This document shows positions 32,583-42,197 of a stretch of 64,000 nucleotides of DNA, piece by piece; position 1 is the first letter of the stretch; each line of letters begins with the position of its first letter. The translations under genes and the position numbers were made by a program. Location: contig JABISL010000005.1 of assembly GCA_018700055.1 (NCBI GenBank), forward strand, positions 62,001-126,000. Direction: 5' to 3'. This DNA is from a bacterium. GTDB taxonomy: Bacteria > Margulisbacteria > Marinamargulisbacteria > UBA817 > JABISL01. The notes under the pieces were generated by a model. That model searched no databases, had not been told where the DNA came from, and saw nothing but the letters and a program-made list of their open reading frames with translations.

Positions 32583-34540
32583 GACACTAGATCAAAAGAC
32601 TGATCAACAACCGCTCTTATCTCAATCAAACTAGCCTCATTAGCAACACTAAAATGAGAGACGTCGCATGTCGTGTCGTTAAGGATCTTTTTCACTGCAA
32701 TCTCACACCGTTTACCATTTAATGTTAGTGGGATGTCGGTCACTTCTAATATATACGCAGGAACATGGCGAGGACTCAAAGCAGATCGAACATGTCGCTT
32801 AATCGACTTGGCTTGATCTAGGTCCAGTTCACACCCCGTTGCCATAACAACAAAGACCACAATTTCCTCATCATCCGGAAGACGTCGCCCCGCGATAATA
32901 CAGTCTTTGATTTGAGGTAATGACGCCAACGCTTCATAGAGCTCGGCCGTCCCAATTCGAACACCACCTGGATTGAGTGTTGCGTCCGAGCGACCCAACA
33001 TTTTGACACTGCCATCCACTTCAATCTGGATGTAATCCCCATGATGCCAAATCCCTTTGAACCGATCAAAGTAACTCCCGCGATATCGATCTCCATTGGG
33101 ATCATTCCAAAACGAAACAGGCATCGATGGAAACGGCTTGGTACACACCAATTCCCCTTGTTCGCCAATCACAGGCGTCCCACTATCTGTATAAGCCTCT
33201 ACTGCCATCCCTAATCCCCTAGCTTGCAAGAACCCTCTACGAACCGGCAAAGTAGCGACCCCACCTACAAAACACGACACAATGTCTGTTCCGCCAGAAA
33301 TAGAGGCAATATGAAGATCCTTCTTGAGATCCGTCATTAAGTAATCAAAGTGACAGTCCAACAACGGTGATCCGGTAGAAAGCACCATTGATAACGATTC
33401 TAAGGACAACATTGATTTGGGAGAGACACCCTTCTCTTGAGAAGCGGCAATAAACTTGGCACTTGTCCCGAAGTGAGTAATCGACAAGTCATCAATCAAC
33501 TGCCAACACGTCATCTCGTTTGGATAAAAGGGGCTGCCCTCATACAACACAATCGCAACCCCACTAGCCAAGCCTGTTACCAACCAGTTCCACATCATCC
33601 ACCCACAAGTGGTGAAGTAAAAAAGGCGATCATTGGGCTTCAGGTCACAATGCAGACGATGCTCTTTCAGATGCTGGATCAAAGTCCCACCATGTCCATG
33701 GACTATGGCCTTGGGCTTCCCTGTTGTCCCAGACGAATACAATATATATAGAGGATGATTAAAAGGGACGGGTTCAAAGCTCAAGTCGTCCGAAACAGCC
33801 TTTAACTGCATCGTATCTTGAATAGGAACATCTAGATTAGGAAAGGCCACATCCTCTTGATACGAATGGATCAAAACATGGTCTACCGTCGGTAAGTTCG
33901 GAATCAAAGCCTCCCACTTAGCGGACAGATCTATTAGCTTCCCGTTATAACGATAGCCATTCACAACAAATATAAGTTTGGGTTCAATTTGAGTGAACCG
34001 CTCAAGGATACTGGTTAATCCAAAATCAGGGGAACACGAACTCCAAATACAACCCAGTGAAGCCGCTGCCAAGAAGCAAAAAATAGCCTCCGGAATATTG
34101 GCCGTAACCGCCGCTATCCGATCCCCTTTCTTTAGACCAATCTTCTTGAAATAGTCTTGATACTTAAGCACTTCTTCCGCTAACTGTTGGTAGGTATAAG
34201 CCTGATCAACACCCGCTTCATCTTTAAATAGAATCGCAGTCTTTTCGTCCCGATCTTGCAAACAGTTCTCAGCGTAGTTAAGCGTCGCCCCTTCAAAAAA
34301 CTGACTCCCCATCATCTCGGGTGTTTCAGTTAGCACATTTTGGTAGGGGGCATGAGAAATCAATCCCGAAAACGACCAGAACGTTTCCCAAAACTGAGCC
34401 GGGGACTCAACAGACCATTGATAGAGGTCTTGGTACGTTTCAAACGATTGATCAAAGTCTTGGTTCACAAGATTCATAAACGCTTTTAGCGTCGTCTTAT
34501 CAATCTGATCGATACTCGGTTCCCACAGGATATCTGTCAT
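32579..34540 (-). CDS. acetoacetyl-CoA synthetase
   Basis: A 653-aa adenylate-forming enzyme of the acetoacetate-CoA ligase branch. The N-terminal domain is AcsA-like (FWETFWSFSGL ... LNYAENCL). The AMP-binding motif YSSGTTGKPKAIVHGHGG lies at about 268-285, and the branch-typical HFGTSAKFI, SISGGTDIVSCF and WHHGDYIQI follow. The C-terminal catalytic Lys sits in PLTLNGKRCEIAVKKIL. It activates acetoacetate to acetoacetyl-CoA in the cytoplasm, for ketone-body or polymer use. It appears monocistronic. Confidence 0.94.
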   Translation of the reverse strand: MTDILWEPSIDQIDKTTLKAFMNLVNQDFDQSFETYQDLYQWSVESPAQFWETFWSFSGLISHAPYQNVLTETPEMMGSQFFEGATLNYAENCLQDRDEKTAILFKDEAGVDQAYTYQQLAEEVLKYQDYFKKIGLKKGDRIAAVTANIPEAIFCFLAAASLGCIWSSCSPDFGLTSILERFTQIEPKLIFVVNGYRYNGKLIDLSAKWEALIPNLPTVDHVLIHSYQEDVAFPNLDVPIQDTMQLKAVSDDLSFEPVPFNHPLYILYSSGTTGKPKAIVHGHGGTLIQHLKEHRLHCDLKPNDRLFYFTTCGWMMWNWLVTGLASGVAIVLYEGSPFYPNEMTCWQLIDDLSITHFGTSAKFIAASQEKGVSPKSMLSLESLSMVLSTGSPLLDCHFDYLMTDLKKDLHIASISGGTDIVSCFVGGVATLPVRRGFLQARGLGMAVEAYTDSGTPVIGEQGELVCTKPFPSMPVSFWNDPNGDRYRGSYFDRFKGIWHHGDYIQIEVDGSVKMLGRSDATLNPGGVRIGTAELYEALASLPQIKDCIIAGRRLPDDEEIVVFVVMATGCELDLDQAKSIKRHVRSALSPRHVPAYILEVTDIPLTLNGKRCEIAVKKILNDTTCDVSHFSVANEASLIEIRAVVDQSFDLVS

Positions 34541-34580
34541 ATCCTATAGTATACAAAAAACTTGAGTATCAGTATCCCCC

Positions 34581-35261
34581 TTAACCCAAAGCCCCCACCT
34601 CAGAAATCCGCTTAGCCAACACACTCGCCTTAGCATCAATGTACGTTAAGAACTTGTCTTTTATAGTCGGAATAACAGACTTTTGAACGGAATCCTTCGC
34701 TAACAACGCAGTACTCCAATCGGAACACTTAGGGAATGATTCTAAATAGTTAGTCCCCATGGCATCACTAAGGAACACTAGTCTCATGAAGAAAGGTGCA
34801 AAAGCCGCATCCACTAACATGAACTCTGTGCCATTAAAAAATGGCCCGTCTCCCAATTGATCTTCAAGCTTCTGTAAGTTAGCGATTAGCTTTTCGAACT
34901 TTTCATCATGAGACGCCTCATCTTGAGCCAACGACCACATGAACATATCCATATTTAGTTGGGAAGAAAACTCGATCCAAGATCTATTCTGAGCCTTCTT
35001 AAGGGGATCCTGAGGATGGAGCGACGGCGGCGTCACTTCATCCAAGTGCTCATTGATTACGGCAGATTCAAACACAACCTCATCCTCGATGCGTAAAACC
35101 GGAACCTTCCCAAACGGAGAGATTTTAAGGAACCAATCAGGCTTATTGGCCAAGTCGATATATGTGATATCGAAATCCTGACCTTTTTCCAATAAGGTAA
35201 TCACAGATCACTGAACAAAGGGACAAATATCAAAACTAATAAGTTCAGGCTTATTTGACAT
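34581..35261 (-). pseudogene. glutathione S-transferase-like gene with in-frame TGA stop
   Basis: Translation from the ATG at 35261 gives MSNKPELISFDICPFVQ, then TGA at 35208-35210, then SVITLLEKGQDF and a complete GST-like protein (about 226 aa in total). CPFVQRS is the usual motif, so the stop most simply replaces an Arg codon (CGA to TGA). A shortened product could restart at the GTG at 35204 but would lack the Cys motif and first strand. The gene overlaps the end of the RND pump gene by 11 bp, so it belongs to the padR-tolC-RND operon. Confidence 0.8.
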
Positions 35262-38200
35262 GTTTCGCTCCTATTTTTTCGGATAACCATTTGGAACAAC
35301 GTGCCTTACGAACAGCCCATTTTCCCAATGACGTATCTAACATCAAATACAACGGCGGCATTAAGAACAACGTCACAACAGAAGCAAAAATTAAGCCCCA
35401 GGCAATCGCCATGATCATCGGTACTAAGAACGCATTATCTCCACCAAATCCATACGCCGTTGGAAATAACCCCGCCGCAGTAGTTAGTGTCGTTAAGGCA
35501 ATCGGTCGTAATCGTTTAGACGCTGACTCAGCAAGGCCTTCAATCGACACACCACCTTTTTCTTTGGAGTAGTTCATGAACATGATCATAATCAATGAGT
35601 TGTTCACAACAATTCCCATCAAGCCAATCAATCCAATAATCGCCACGAACCCAAACGCCATGTTATGCAAGAAGAAGGCAAAGATTATCCCCGTGAATGT
35701 AAAAGGAATACTCGCCATCACTAAGAATGGTTGAAGGAATGAATTGAACAGAATCACCAAGATAAAGTAGATCCCTAACAAGGCCAATAATAAGGCTTGA
35801 AATAAGCTCGCCATCGCTTCTTGGGTATCTTTCTCTTCTCCACCAAAAATCAGACGGATATCCGGATTGGCATCAATTCGCTCTGAGAACTCCTTTACAA
35901 TCGCCTTTGTTACCTTTGCCGAGGTGTTGACCTTAGTATTATCCAAGTCTCCATAAATCGTCACTGAGCGATCCCCGTCATAGTGATTGATCATCAAAAT
36001 ATTATCCGTAATCTTAGTCGTAATAAGCTGTCCCAAAGGAATCAGTTTGCCACTCCCACTCGCCACAGTAATACGTTTCAATGTAGAAAGCTTCGTCTTA
36101 TGTCCTTCATTGAGGCTCACACGGTAATCGAGATCTTCTCCGTTATGTCGAATACTAGTCACTAGAGTTCCATCAAATGCCGTCCGAACCGTTTGTGCAG
36201 CAACAACCGGATTAACACCCAATCGTGCCATTAATCCGTAGTCAAAGTTGATTTCCAACTGCTGCTTACCTTCGCCTTCATTAGTAACCACATTCTGAGC
36301 GCCCGGTTGATTCTTAACAAACGCAACCAACTCCGTCAGAAACTGTTCTCTTATTTCATCGTTATTACTTACCAAAGACGCCGTAATGGCTCGCCCAACT
36401 GGTGGTCCATCTTGAACTACATCAATCTCAATCGTCTTGAATCCAGGCACTGACATCGCCTTCTCACGAATATCCGCCATAATAGTCTTTGCACTTCGAT
36501 TACGCTTACTAATAGGCGTAAGGTGAATCAGAATATTACCTACACCGCTATGATTAAGTTGAGAGCCAAAACTCGCAATAACAGGAGCCTTTTCACCAGT
36601 AGTAGTCACAAAAGAAAAGATCTCGCCTTTGGGGTGGGCCTTAAGAATCGCCTCAAATTGCTTAGCTCTTTCCGCTGTTTCTCCCAGAGAAGTCCCTCTA
36701 GCAGTTTCATATTTAATAATCCCATACAATCCATCTGACGAATCAAATAGGATAAAGTCCATTGAGGTCGCCAAAAGAATTATCGAGAAAATAAAGGTCG
36801 CAATAAATATCAATAAGGTTTTGACCTTATTCTTAAGCGTCCAAACAACCCCTGTGTAGTAGTATTTTTCTAAGGCCTTAAAAGGACGAAACCGTCGTTC
36901 TTTGCCTTTTTGAACCTTAACGCTCGCCATGTGGCTCGGTAGAATAAAAAGACTTTCAAACAATGACCCTATCAGTATAAGACTCACAACGACAGGCATA
37001 TAGAACATAAACTTGCCCATCACACCGGTCATTGCCATCAATGGTGAGAACGCAACGATAGTCGTCAAAACAGTCGCAATCACAGGCATCATGACTTCTT
37101 TTGTCCCAACAATAGCGGCTTCTTTGCCTGACATGCCCTGCTCACGGTATCGGAAGATATTCTCTGCAACCACAATCGCATCATCAACCAACATACCCAG
37201 AACAATAATGATTCCCATCATAGTAATAAAGTTGATCGTCCCACCCAATTGAGGCAACACTAAGAATGCCATCAATACTGAGATCGGAATACCCATCGCC
37301 GTCCAAAAGGCCACCCGGATATTTAGAAAAAAGATCAACATAATCAACACCAACGTTAAGCCCAACAACGCATTTTTCTTGACCATACTTAATAGATTTC
37401 TAGATTCAACAGAGTAATCAACGATTAACTTAGCCTCAACCCCCTCAGGCAGCTTTTCTACAAATGATTTTAGAATTGCTTTGCATGCATCAGACGTCTC
37501 TAGCACATCCGATTTAGGCTTCTTTTGAACAAGAATCTTAATCGCATCATTACCATTCATCCGGATAACTTGATCTACAGGCTCATAACTATTAATCACG
37601 TTTGCCATATCCTTAATACGGACACTATTTCCTTCAAATCCAGATCTAATAATTACAGCACCAACATCCATTGGCTGCTCAAACTCAGACATAACCACGA
37701 TTTTCTTCTCGTTATTTTGGGTCTTCAAGTCGCCCCCAGGAATACGAACATTATGGTTCTGAATAGCCACAACTAAATCATTAAGTGATAGGTAGTGTTT
37801 ATCCAATAAGTCCTGATCAGCCTCAATTTTCACTTCTTGTTTGAGATACCCTACCTTAGTAATGGTCCCAACCAATCGCTCTGCTCTAAACAACTTTTCA
37901 AGTGTCTGCGCATACTGACGCCTAACTGAATACGGCGCATCACCAGTAATCGCAATCTCCATAACCGGAATACGATCACTATCAACAGCCTTAACTAAAG
38001 GTGCGTTCAATATCTCAATCGGAAAATCATCAATTTGATCGACAGCCTTTTGAATATCAGACTCGACTTGGTCATAATCCGCGGAGTCTTCCATCAAAAT
38101 GCTAATCAAAGAAAGGTTCTCAAGCGATGCAGAGTTCAGAGTTTTGATCCCACTAACACCCTTTAATTCTTCTTCGATTTTAGTCGTAATTTTGAGTTCT

Positions 38201-38382
38201 ACATCTTCTGGAGAAGCTCCAGGATAAGTCGTCGTAATATTAATCGCCCCAAAATCAACAGTCGGGTAACCACTATTCTGGATATTGTTCATACTGATTG
38301 CACCTGATATCAGAATAAATACCAGAATCAGGTTGACCACTTTGGGTCTATCTATAAAAAATTTAACAAGGTTATCTAACAT
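35251..38382 (-). CDS. RND efflux pump inner-membrane transporter (HAE1-like)
   Basis: A 1043-aa RND transporter with the duplicated 6+6 helix layout. It has an N-terminal FIDRPKVVNLILVFILI helix, the porter domain, the proton-relay Asp pair in LGMLVDDAIVVAENIF at about 394-409, and GIVVNNSLIMIMF in the second half, where AcrB has a Lys; Asn-Asn is common in related subgroups. It exports small molecules using the proton gradient, together with the TolC-like protein upstream (11-bp overlap). No periplasmic adaptor gene is present in the operon. Confidence 0.92.
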   Translation of the reverse strand: MLDNLVKFFIDRPKVVNLILVFILISGAISMNNIQNSGYPTVDFGAINITTTYPGASPEDVELKITTKIEEELKGVSGIKTLNSASLENLSLISILMEDSADYDQVESDIQKAVDQIDDFPIEILNAPLVKAVDSDRIPVMEIAITGDAPYSVRRQYAQTLEKLFRAERLVGTITKVGYLKQEVKIEADQDLLDKHYLSLNDLVVAIQNHNVRIPGGDLKTQNNEKKIVVMSEFEQPMDVGAVIIRSGFEGNSVRIKDMANVINSYEPVDQVIRMNGNDAIKILVQKKPKSDVLETSDACKAILKSFVEKLPEGVEAKLIVDYSVESRNLLSMVKKNALLGLTLVLIMLIFFLNIRVAFWTAMGIPISVLMAFLVLPQLGGTINFITMMGIIIVLGMLVDDAIVVAENIFRYREQGMSGKEAAIVGTKEVMMPVIATVLTTIVAFSPLMAMTGVMGKFMFYMPVVVSLILIGSLFESLFILPSHMASVKVQKGKERRFRPFKALEKYYYTGVVWTLKNKVKTLLIFIATFIFSIILLATSMDFILFDSSDGLYGIIKYETARGTSLGETAERAKQFEAILKAHPKGEIFSFVTTTGEKAPVIASFGSQLNHSGVGNILIHLTPISKRNRSAKTIMADIREKAMSVPGFKTIEIDVVQDGPPVGRAITASLVSNNDEIREQFLTELVAFVKNQPGAQNVVTNEGEGKQQLEINFDYGLMARLGVNPVVAAQTVRTAFDGTLVTSIRHNGEDLDYRVSLNEGHKTKLSTLKRITVASGSGKLIPLGQLITTKITDNILMINHYDGDRSVTIYGDLDNTKVNTSAKVTKAIVKEFSERIDANPDIRLIFGGEEKDTQEAMASLFQALLLALLGIYFILVILFNSFLQPFLVMASIPFTFTGIIFAFFLHNMAFGFVAIIGLIGLMGIVVNNSLIMIMFMNYSKEKGGVSIEGLAESASKRLRPIALTTLTTAAGLFPTAYGFGGDNAFLVPMIMAIAWGLIFASVVTLFLMPPLYLMLDTSLGKWAVRKARCSKWLSEKIGAKHVK

Positions 38383-39865
38383 AATCTTCCTTTAATAGTG
38401 TTTTGATATAAGGGATATAATCGTCATTAATGACAGCTAAGTCATTTTCTAGGTGAAGCTTACGAAACCGAATCTCTTCTAACTGAAGCTGAGCCGACAA
38501 AGCTTTGTCCTGCGTATCTAATACAACATAGAGGGACGCCGTTCGTCCCTGCCGATGTTTAGTCGATTCAATCTTGGCCGTCTGTTTGGCCAATTTAACT
38601 AACTCAGACGCTTGTCCCAACAACAACTCAAGTGAGTCTAGGTGATAATATTGACTTGTGATGGTGCCTTTTAAGGTAGAGAGCGTACTGTTCTGAGAAA
38701 TGATCAAAGAATCATAATTGAGCACAGCTGTATTGTAATCACTTACGGCCACATTGTTTTCTAATGGAATGTTCAAGGCAACCCCAGTAGTGAGTGATTG
38801 ATTCGCCCCAACATCATTGACCGAAGTATCCCAAGTTGTATTCGAGGCACCCGATTCATTAGTCAAAAATACAGACAAGTCTGCTTCCCTTTGATTCTTC
38901 TTAGCAGATACGTTTAACGCCTGTAACTCAGCCGAGAGGCGAAAGGTTTCGATAATATTTCCAGAACCAACAAGATGGGCCAATGAGCTGGTTAAGTTAC
39001 GTGTCGGCAAATTGACTTGCGTAAGAAATGAGCTGGGATCAACATCCAGGCTAGACAATTCTCGATTAATAATGGTCTCAATCTGCAAAATTTGATGATT
39101 AAGATTAACCTTCTCTTGAAGATACTGCATTCGCTTGGACACTTCGTTTTGCTGAGCTAAAATCAAGTCACTTTTTTCAGCGGCACCCCGATTAAATTGT
39201 CTTGTTGTGACATCCTTCTGCTGAGTTGCTGCTTGGAGCTGCTTCTCAAATATGTCCGTCTTAACCTCTGCTAACTGCCAATCCAAATAAGCCCCTACCA
39301 GCACTTCTACCAGCGATTCTAAGTCTTCATGATATTTGATCAACGCCAAGCGTTGCCCAATCCCTGCGGACTGAATCGGATATCGATCCATCAAGCCCCA
39401 CGCATTTTTTAAAAGTGGCTGCGTGATAGTAAAAGAGATATTCGGTTTATACGTATTTGGGGATTCAAACCCACCAAAAGCCGGTTGATCAATGAGTGCT
39501 GTATATCCAGCAGCTACCTTAAGGCGTGTTCCTGTTGCAGAAAACACCCGCGATCCACCAGTACTAAACTCATGATACTGACCATCATCACTAAAACTAT
39601 TAAACCCTTGAGAGCCCAACCCCTTTTTTAAGGAGGCTGACAAAAACAAGTTCCAATCATTTATTCCATTTGCAGCAAAATATTTTTCAGATCCAGCCCA
39701 ATATTCCAAAGCGGTTTGCTCAACCAATGGGTGTGTTTTTAATGCATCTTCTATTAGAGCCTGTAGCGCTGGAGACTGTGCCGCTGCCGGAGTCACCATA
39801 CTCATCCCTAGTACTAGTGCCATTAACACTCCTACTTTACAAAACGTCTCTCTAACCTTAACCAT
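38372..39865 (-). CDS. TolC-family outer-membrane efflux protein
   Basis: A 497-aa protein with a signal peptide ending near AAAQ (about residue 30). The repeated long helices and strands are typical of OEP/TolC proteins (ALKTHPLVEQTALEYWAG, RGAAEKSDLILAQQNEVSKR, RQGRTASLYVVLDTQDKALS). It forms a trimeric exit duct for the RND pump. Its ATG overlaps the padR stop by 8 bp and its end overlaps the pump start by 11 bp, so all three are co-transcribed. Confidence 0.9.
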   Translation of the reverse strand: MVKVRETFCKVGVLMALVLGMSMVTPAAAQSPALQALIEDALKTHPLVEQTALEYWAGSEKYFAANGINDWNLFLSASLKKGLGSQGFNSFSDDGQYHEFSTGGSRVFSATGTRLKVAAGYTALIDQPAFGGFESPNTYKPNISFTITQPLLKNAWGLMDRYPIQSAGIGQRLALIKYHEDLESLVEVLVGAYLDWQLAEVKTDIFEKQLQAATQQKDVTTRQFNRGAAEKSDLILAQQNEVSKRMQYLQEKVNLNHQILQIETIINRELSSLDVDPSSFLTQVNLPTRNLTSSLAHLVGSGNIIETFRLSAELQALNVSAKKNQREADLSVFLTNESGASNTTWDTSVNDVGANQSLTTGVALNIPLENNVAVSDYNTAVLNYDSLIISQNSTLSTLKGTITSQYYHLDSLELLLGQASELVKLAKQTAKIESTKHRQGRTASLYVVLDTQDKALSAQLQLEEIRFRKLHLENDLAVINDDYIPYIKTLLKEDYVR

Positions 39866-40454
39866 GATTTGCCTCCATCCATTCTTTCAATACTTTATTA
39901 TCAAATACTTGCGATTTTTTTATAACCTGATCAATCCATTTTCTTTCGGCTTGATATAAACCTTTTCTTTGTCCCATATACAATTCAATTCGGCCCACTA
40001 AAATTTCCGGTGGGTCTAAATGAAGATTTACACAATCTGACTTGTGCTCAGAAAAAGCCTCTAGCTTCTCATCCAAAATATTGGCATAGTTTTGAGCATA
40101 CAATTGAATCTCTTCGGGCGTTTTTCTAGTATTAAATACGAGCCCCAAAAGGAACCCATAAAAATGGGGGAAAAGCCCCTGAAAGGATTCTTCCTGCAAC
40201 GTATCAAAATAGACTTCCCCGGTATCAGTCACCGAATAAGACGTCTTCGTGGGGCGCTGTCCAGACTGAGTCTTAGACACTTCTTCTATATACCCCTTCT
40301 TCTCTAGCTTCTGAATCGAATGATAAATAGACCCAACCTTGAGCCCGGTCCATAGTTGAACCTTTCGACATTCCGCCTCTTGGATAATGTCATAGCCACT
40401 CGCTGTTGTGAGTTGTTCAATAACCCCTATTGTTACAAAATCCGAAATATTCAT
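39858..40454 (-). CDS. PadR-family transcriptional regulator of the efflux operon
   Basis: A protein of about 198 aa. The ATG at 40454 is preceded by AAGAGGG about 8 nt upstream, which favours it over the TTG at 40475. The N-terminal winged helix (GVIEQLTTASGYDIIQEA ... SIYHSIQKLEKKGYIEE) and a C-terminal helical dimerisation domain match the PadR family (Vir-type C-terminus). It is first in the operon with tolC and the RND pump. A 20-bp palindrome at 40495-40514 is its likely operator. Confidence 0.88.
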   Translation of the reverse strand: MNISDFVTIGVIEQLTTASGYDIIQEAECRKVQLWTGLKVGSIYHSIQKLEKKGYIEEVSKTQSGQRPTKTSYSVTDTGEVYFDTLQEESFQGLFPHFYGFLLGLVFNTRKTPEEIQLYAQNYANILDEKLEAFSEHKSDCVNLHLDPPEILVGRIELYMGQRKGLYQAERKWIDQVIKKSQVFDNKVLKEWMEANHG

Positions 40455-40494
40455 TCGCACAACCCTCTTATTCAACTTGGACTAATAAAGTTTG

Positions 40495-40514
40495 ACTATT
40501 CAAAGTTGAATAGT
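40495..40514. promoter_or_regulatory. palindromic operator, probably for the PadR regulator
   Basis: ACTATTCAA-AG-TTGAATAGT is a perfect 9-bp inverted repeat with a 2-bp centre. A further half-site TATTCAACTT at 40469-40478 repeats the same half sequence closer to the gene. It lies 40-60 bp upstream of the PadR start codon, which fits autoregulation of the efflux operon. Confidence 0.7.
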
Positions 40515-40560
40515 ATCAGACCGGCCTGTCGTGAACAACTCATAATTAAAACAACCAAAA

Positions 40561-41091
40561 CTACTTCGTTCTTAGTTTAGATATTCGGGTTCCAGAGGAG
40601 TCACTATACTCATTCCGTTTAAGCGATTCTTCTAGGCATTCCAATGCTTGCTCTTGATCTGGATCTTCTTTCAGAATACGTTGGCAATAGGCGACATCAA
40701 CTGAATGAGCCCCTATGTCAAAAAAAACGCCCGACTTCTTCAATACTAAACTCTGGCGAATCCCCCAAGTATTCCTGATAAAAGATTTCATAGACAACAT
40801 CCTTATCTCCAGGTAAAAATGTCCACAAAACAGCCGATTCTTGAAGCGTAACATTCAAATAGTCAGACTGAGAAATTGAGCAAATAACACTCTACTCGGA
40901 TAACGTCTGGTAAACCTTATACAAAGTATATTGATCCCATAACCACTCCCATTGAGGAATTGGATCGCCTTCCGATTTCAAGTGCAATATAGAGCCTACC
41001 CACTTATCCGCCAATACCTTTTGAAGTACGTTTGATCAAACTGAAGCACAATAATGACACTTTCAGGTGATAAAGGATTCATACAATTCAT
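40561..41091 (-). pseudogene. decayed or mis-sequenced gene of unknown function
   Basis: Three consecutive open segments in different frames read as one protein of about 175 aa. From the ATG at 41091 comes MNCMNPLSPESVIIVLQFDQ. A shift at the AAA run of CAAACG (+1 base needed) then gives VLQKVLADKWVGSILHLK ... VYQTLSE, an in-frame TAG and SVICSISQSDYLNV. A shift at a T8 run (one T too many) finally gives DIGAHSVDVAYCQRILKEDP ... RTKSKLRTK-like end (ISKLRTK). The last part looks TPR-like. One stop and two homopolymer shifts make it non-functional as written. No family recognised. Confidence 0.6.
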
Positions 41092-41115
41092 AATATCATC
41101 TATCCTACTTACATT

Positions 41116-41985
41116 ATGAGACATAACATTTTATTAATAACGGCGATGTTTTTCTGGGGTGCCAACTGGACCTCAACCAAAATTCTTACTGAGTTTGCCT
41201 CTGCCGCAACCATTAACACGCTACGATTTACTATCGTGTCCTTCCTATTTTTAGGTCTATTATTGTGGCAAAAAACGTCCTTTCGAATATCTAAAAAAGA
41301 CACCGCCCTAATCTTCTTATCAACTCTAATCATGGCCACCTACCACACACTATTCATAAAAGGCGTTTCTACAGGATTAGCAGGCTCTGGCGGCGTCCTC
41401 GTAACCACTACCAACCCGATCATTACGTTCGTATTAGTAGCGCTTCTATACCAAAAAAGATTTCAAAAAAAAGAAATCTTGGGGCTTATCCTGGGGCTCA
41501 TTTCTGCTATCTTATTCCTCAAACTCTGGCAATTTGATCTCTCCGAATTAGCCGTATCTGGCACATTCCACTTCTTAACTGCCTCATTGTTGTGGGCTTG
41601 CACAACTGTATTGCGAGAAAAAATTGATGCCCCCGCCATCTTATATATATTCTATTTATTTCTCCCCATCCCCTTCATGTTTGCATTTGGAGTATCTCCT
41701 ACAGAGATCCAATCACTCTCATCTTTAGGCCCCCTATTCTGGGGAAACCTACTCTATCTCTCCACATTCGGAACGGTTTTCTCTACGACCGCATTTTTTT
41801 ATTACGCAAAAGTAAAAGGCCCTAAGGCCGCCTCATCGTTTATCTTCATCGTCCCCACATTCGCGATGCTTATTGCGATGATTTTTTTGAGAGAACCCCT
41901 TGTTTGGACCACTATCGCGGGAGGGATCACCGCCCTATTAAGTGTCTACATTATTAACAAACCTTCCAAAAAACTAACACCATGA
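41116..41985 (+). CDS. EamA/DMT superfamily transporter
   Basis: A 289-aa protein with ten predicted helices in two EamA halves: AMFFWGANWTSTKILTEFAS at the N-terminus, and the second repeat starting near ALLWACTTVLREKI. Such proteins export or import amino acids, nucleotide sugars or other metabolites; the substrate cannot be told. Its end overlaps the DUF1653 gene by 4 bp (ATGA), so the pair is probably co-translated. Confidence 0.88.
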   Translation: MRHNILLITAMFFWGANWTSTKILTEFASAATINTLRFTIVSFLFLGLLLWQKTSFRISKKDTALIFLSTLIMATYHTLFIKGVSTGLAGSGGVLVTTTNPIITFVLVALLYQKRFQKKEILGLILGLISAILFLKLWQFDLSELAVSGTFHFLTASLLWACTTVLREKIDAPAILYIFYLFLPIPFMFAFGVSPTEIQSLSSLGPLFWGNLLYLSTFGTVFSTTAFFYYAKVKGPKAASSFIFIVPTFAMLIAMIFLREPLVWTTIAGGITALLSVYIINKPSKKLTP

Positions 41986-42197
41986 CCATTTCGCCAGGCA
42001 TCTATCACCACTACAAAGGTAACGACTACGAAGTCCTCTATACCGCCAAACACAGCGAGGACTTATCTCTTATGGTCGTCTATCGTGCCTTGTATGGAAA
42101 CCAAGACGTCTGGGTTAGACCCGCCACAATGTTTGCTGAAACGGTAACAATCGATGGAAAAGAGCGGCCTCGATTTCAGCTTAAATCTTTGAAGTAA
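41982..42197 (+). CDS. DUF1653 protein
   Basis: A 71-aa protein with the family pattern GIYHHYKGNDYEVLYTAKHSE and MVVYRALYG, then VWVRPATMFAETV and a terminal RFQLK. The fold is a small beta barrel. Function is unknown. It overlaps the upstream transporter gene by 4 bp and the convergent aminotransferase gene by 22 bp. Confidence 0.9.
   Translation: MTISPGIYHHYKGNDYEVLYTAKHSEDLSLMVVYRALYGNQDVWVRPATMFAETVTIDGKERPRFQLKSLK

Noticed and set aside
34581-35261. TGA in the GST-like gene as selenocysteine or code reassignment
   Set aside because: The expected residue is Arg rather than Cys/Sec or Gly, there is no evident SECIS-like hairpin, and TGA ends other genes here normally.
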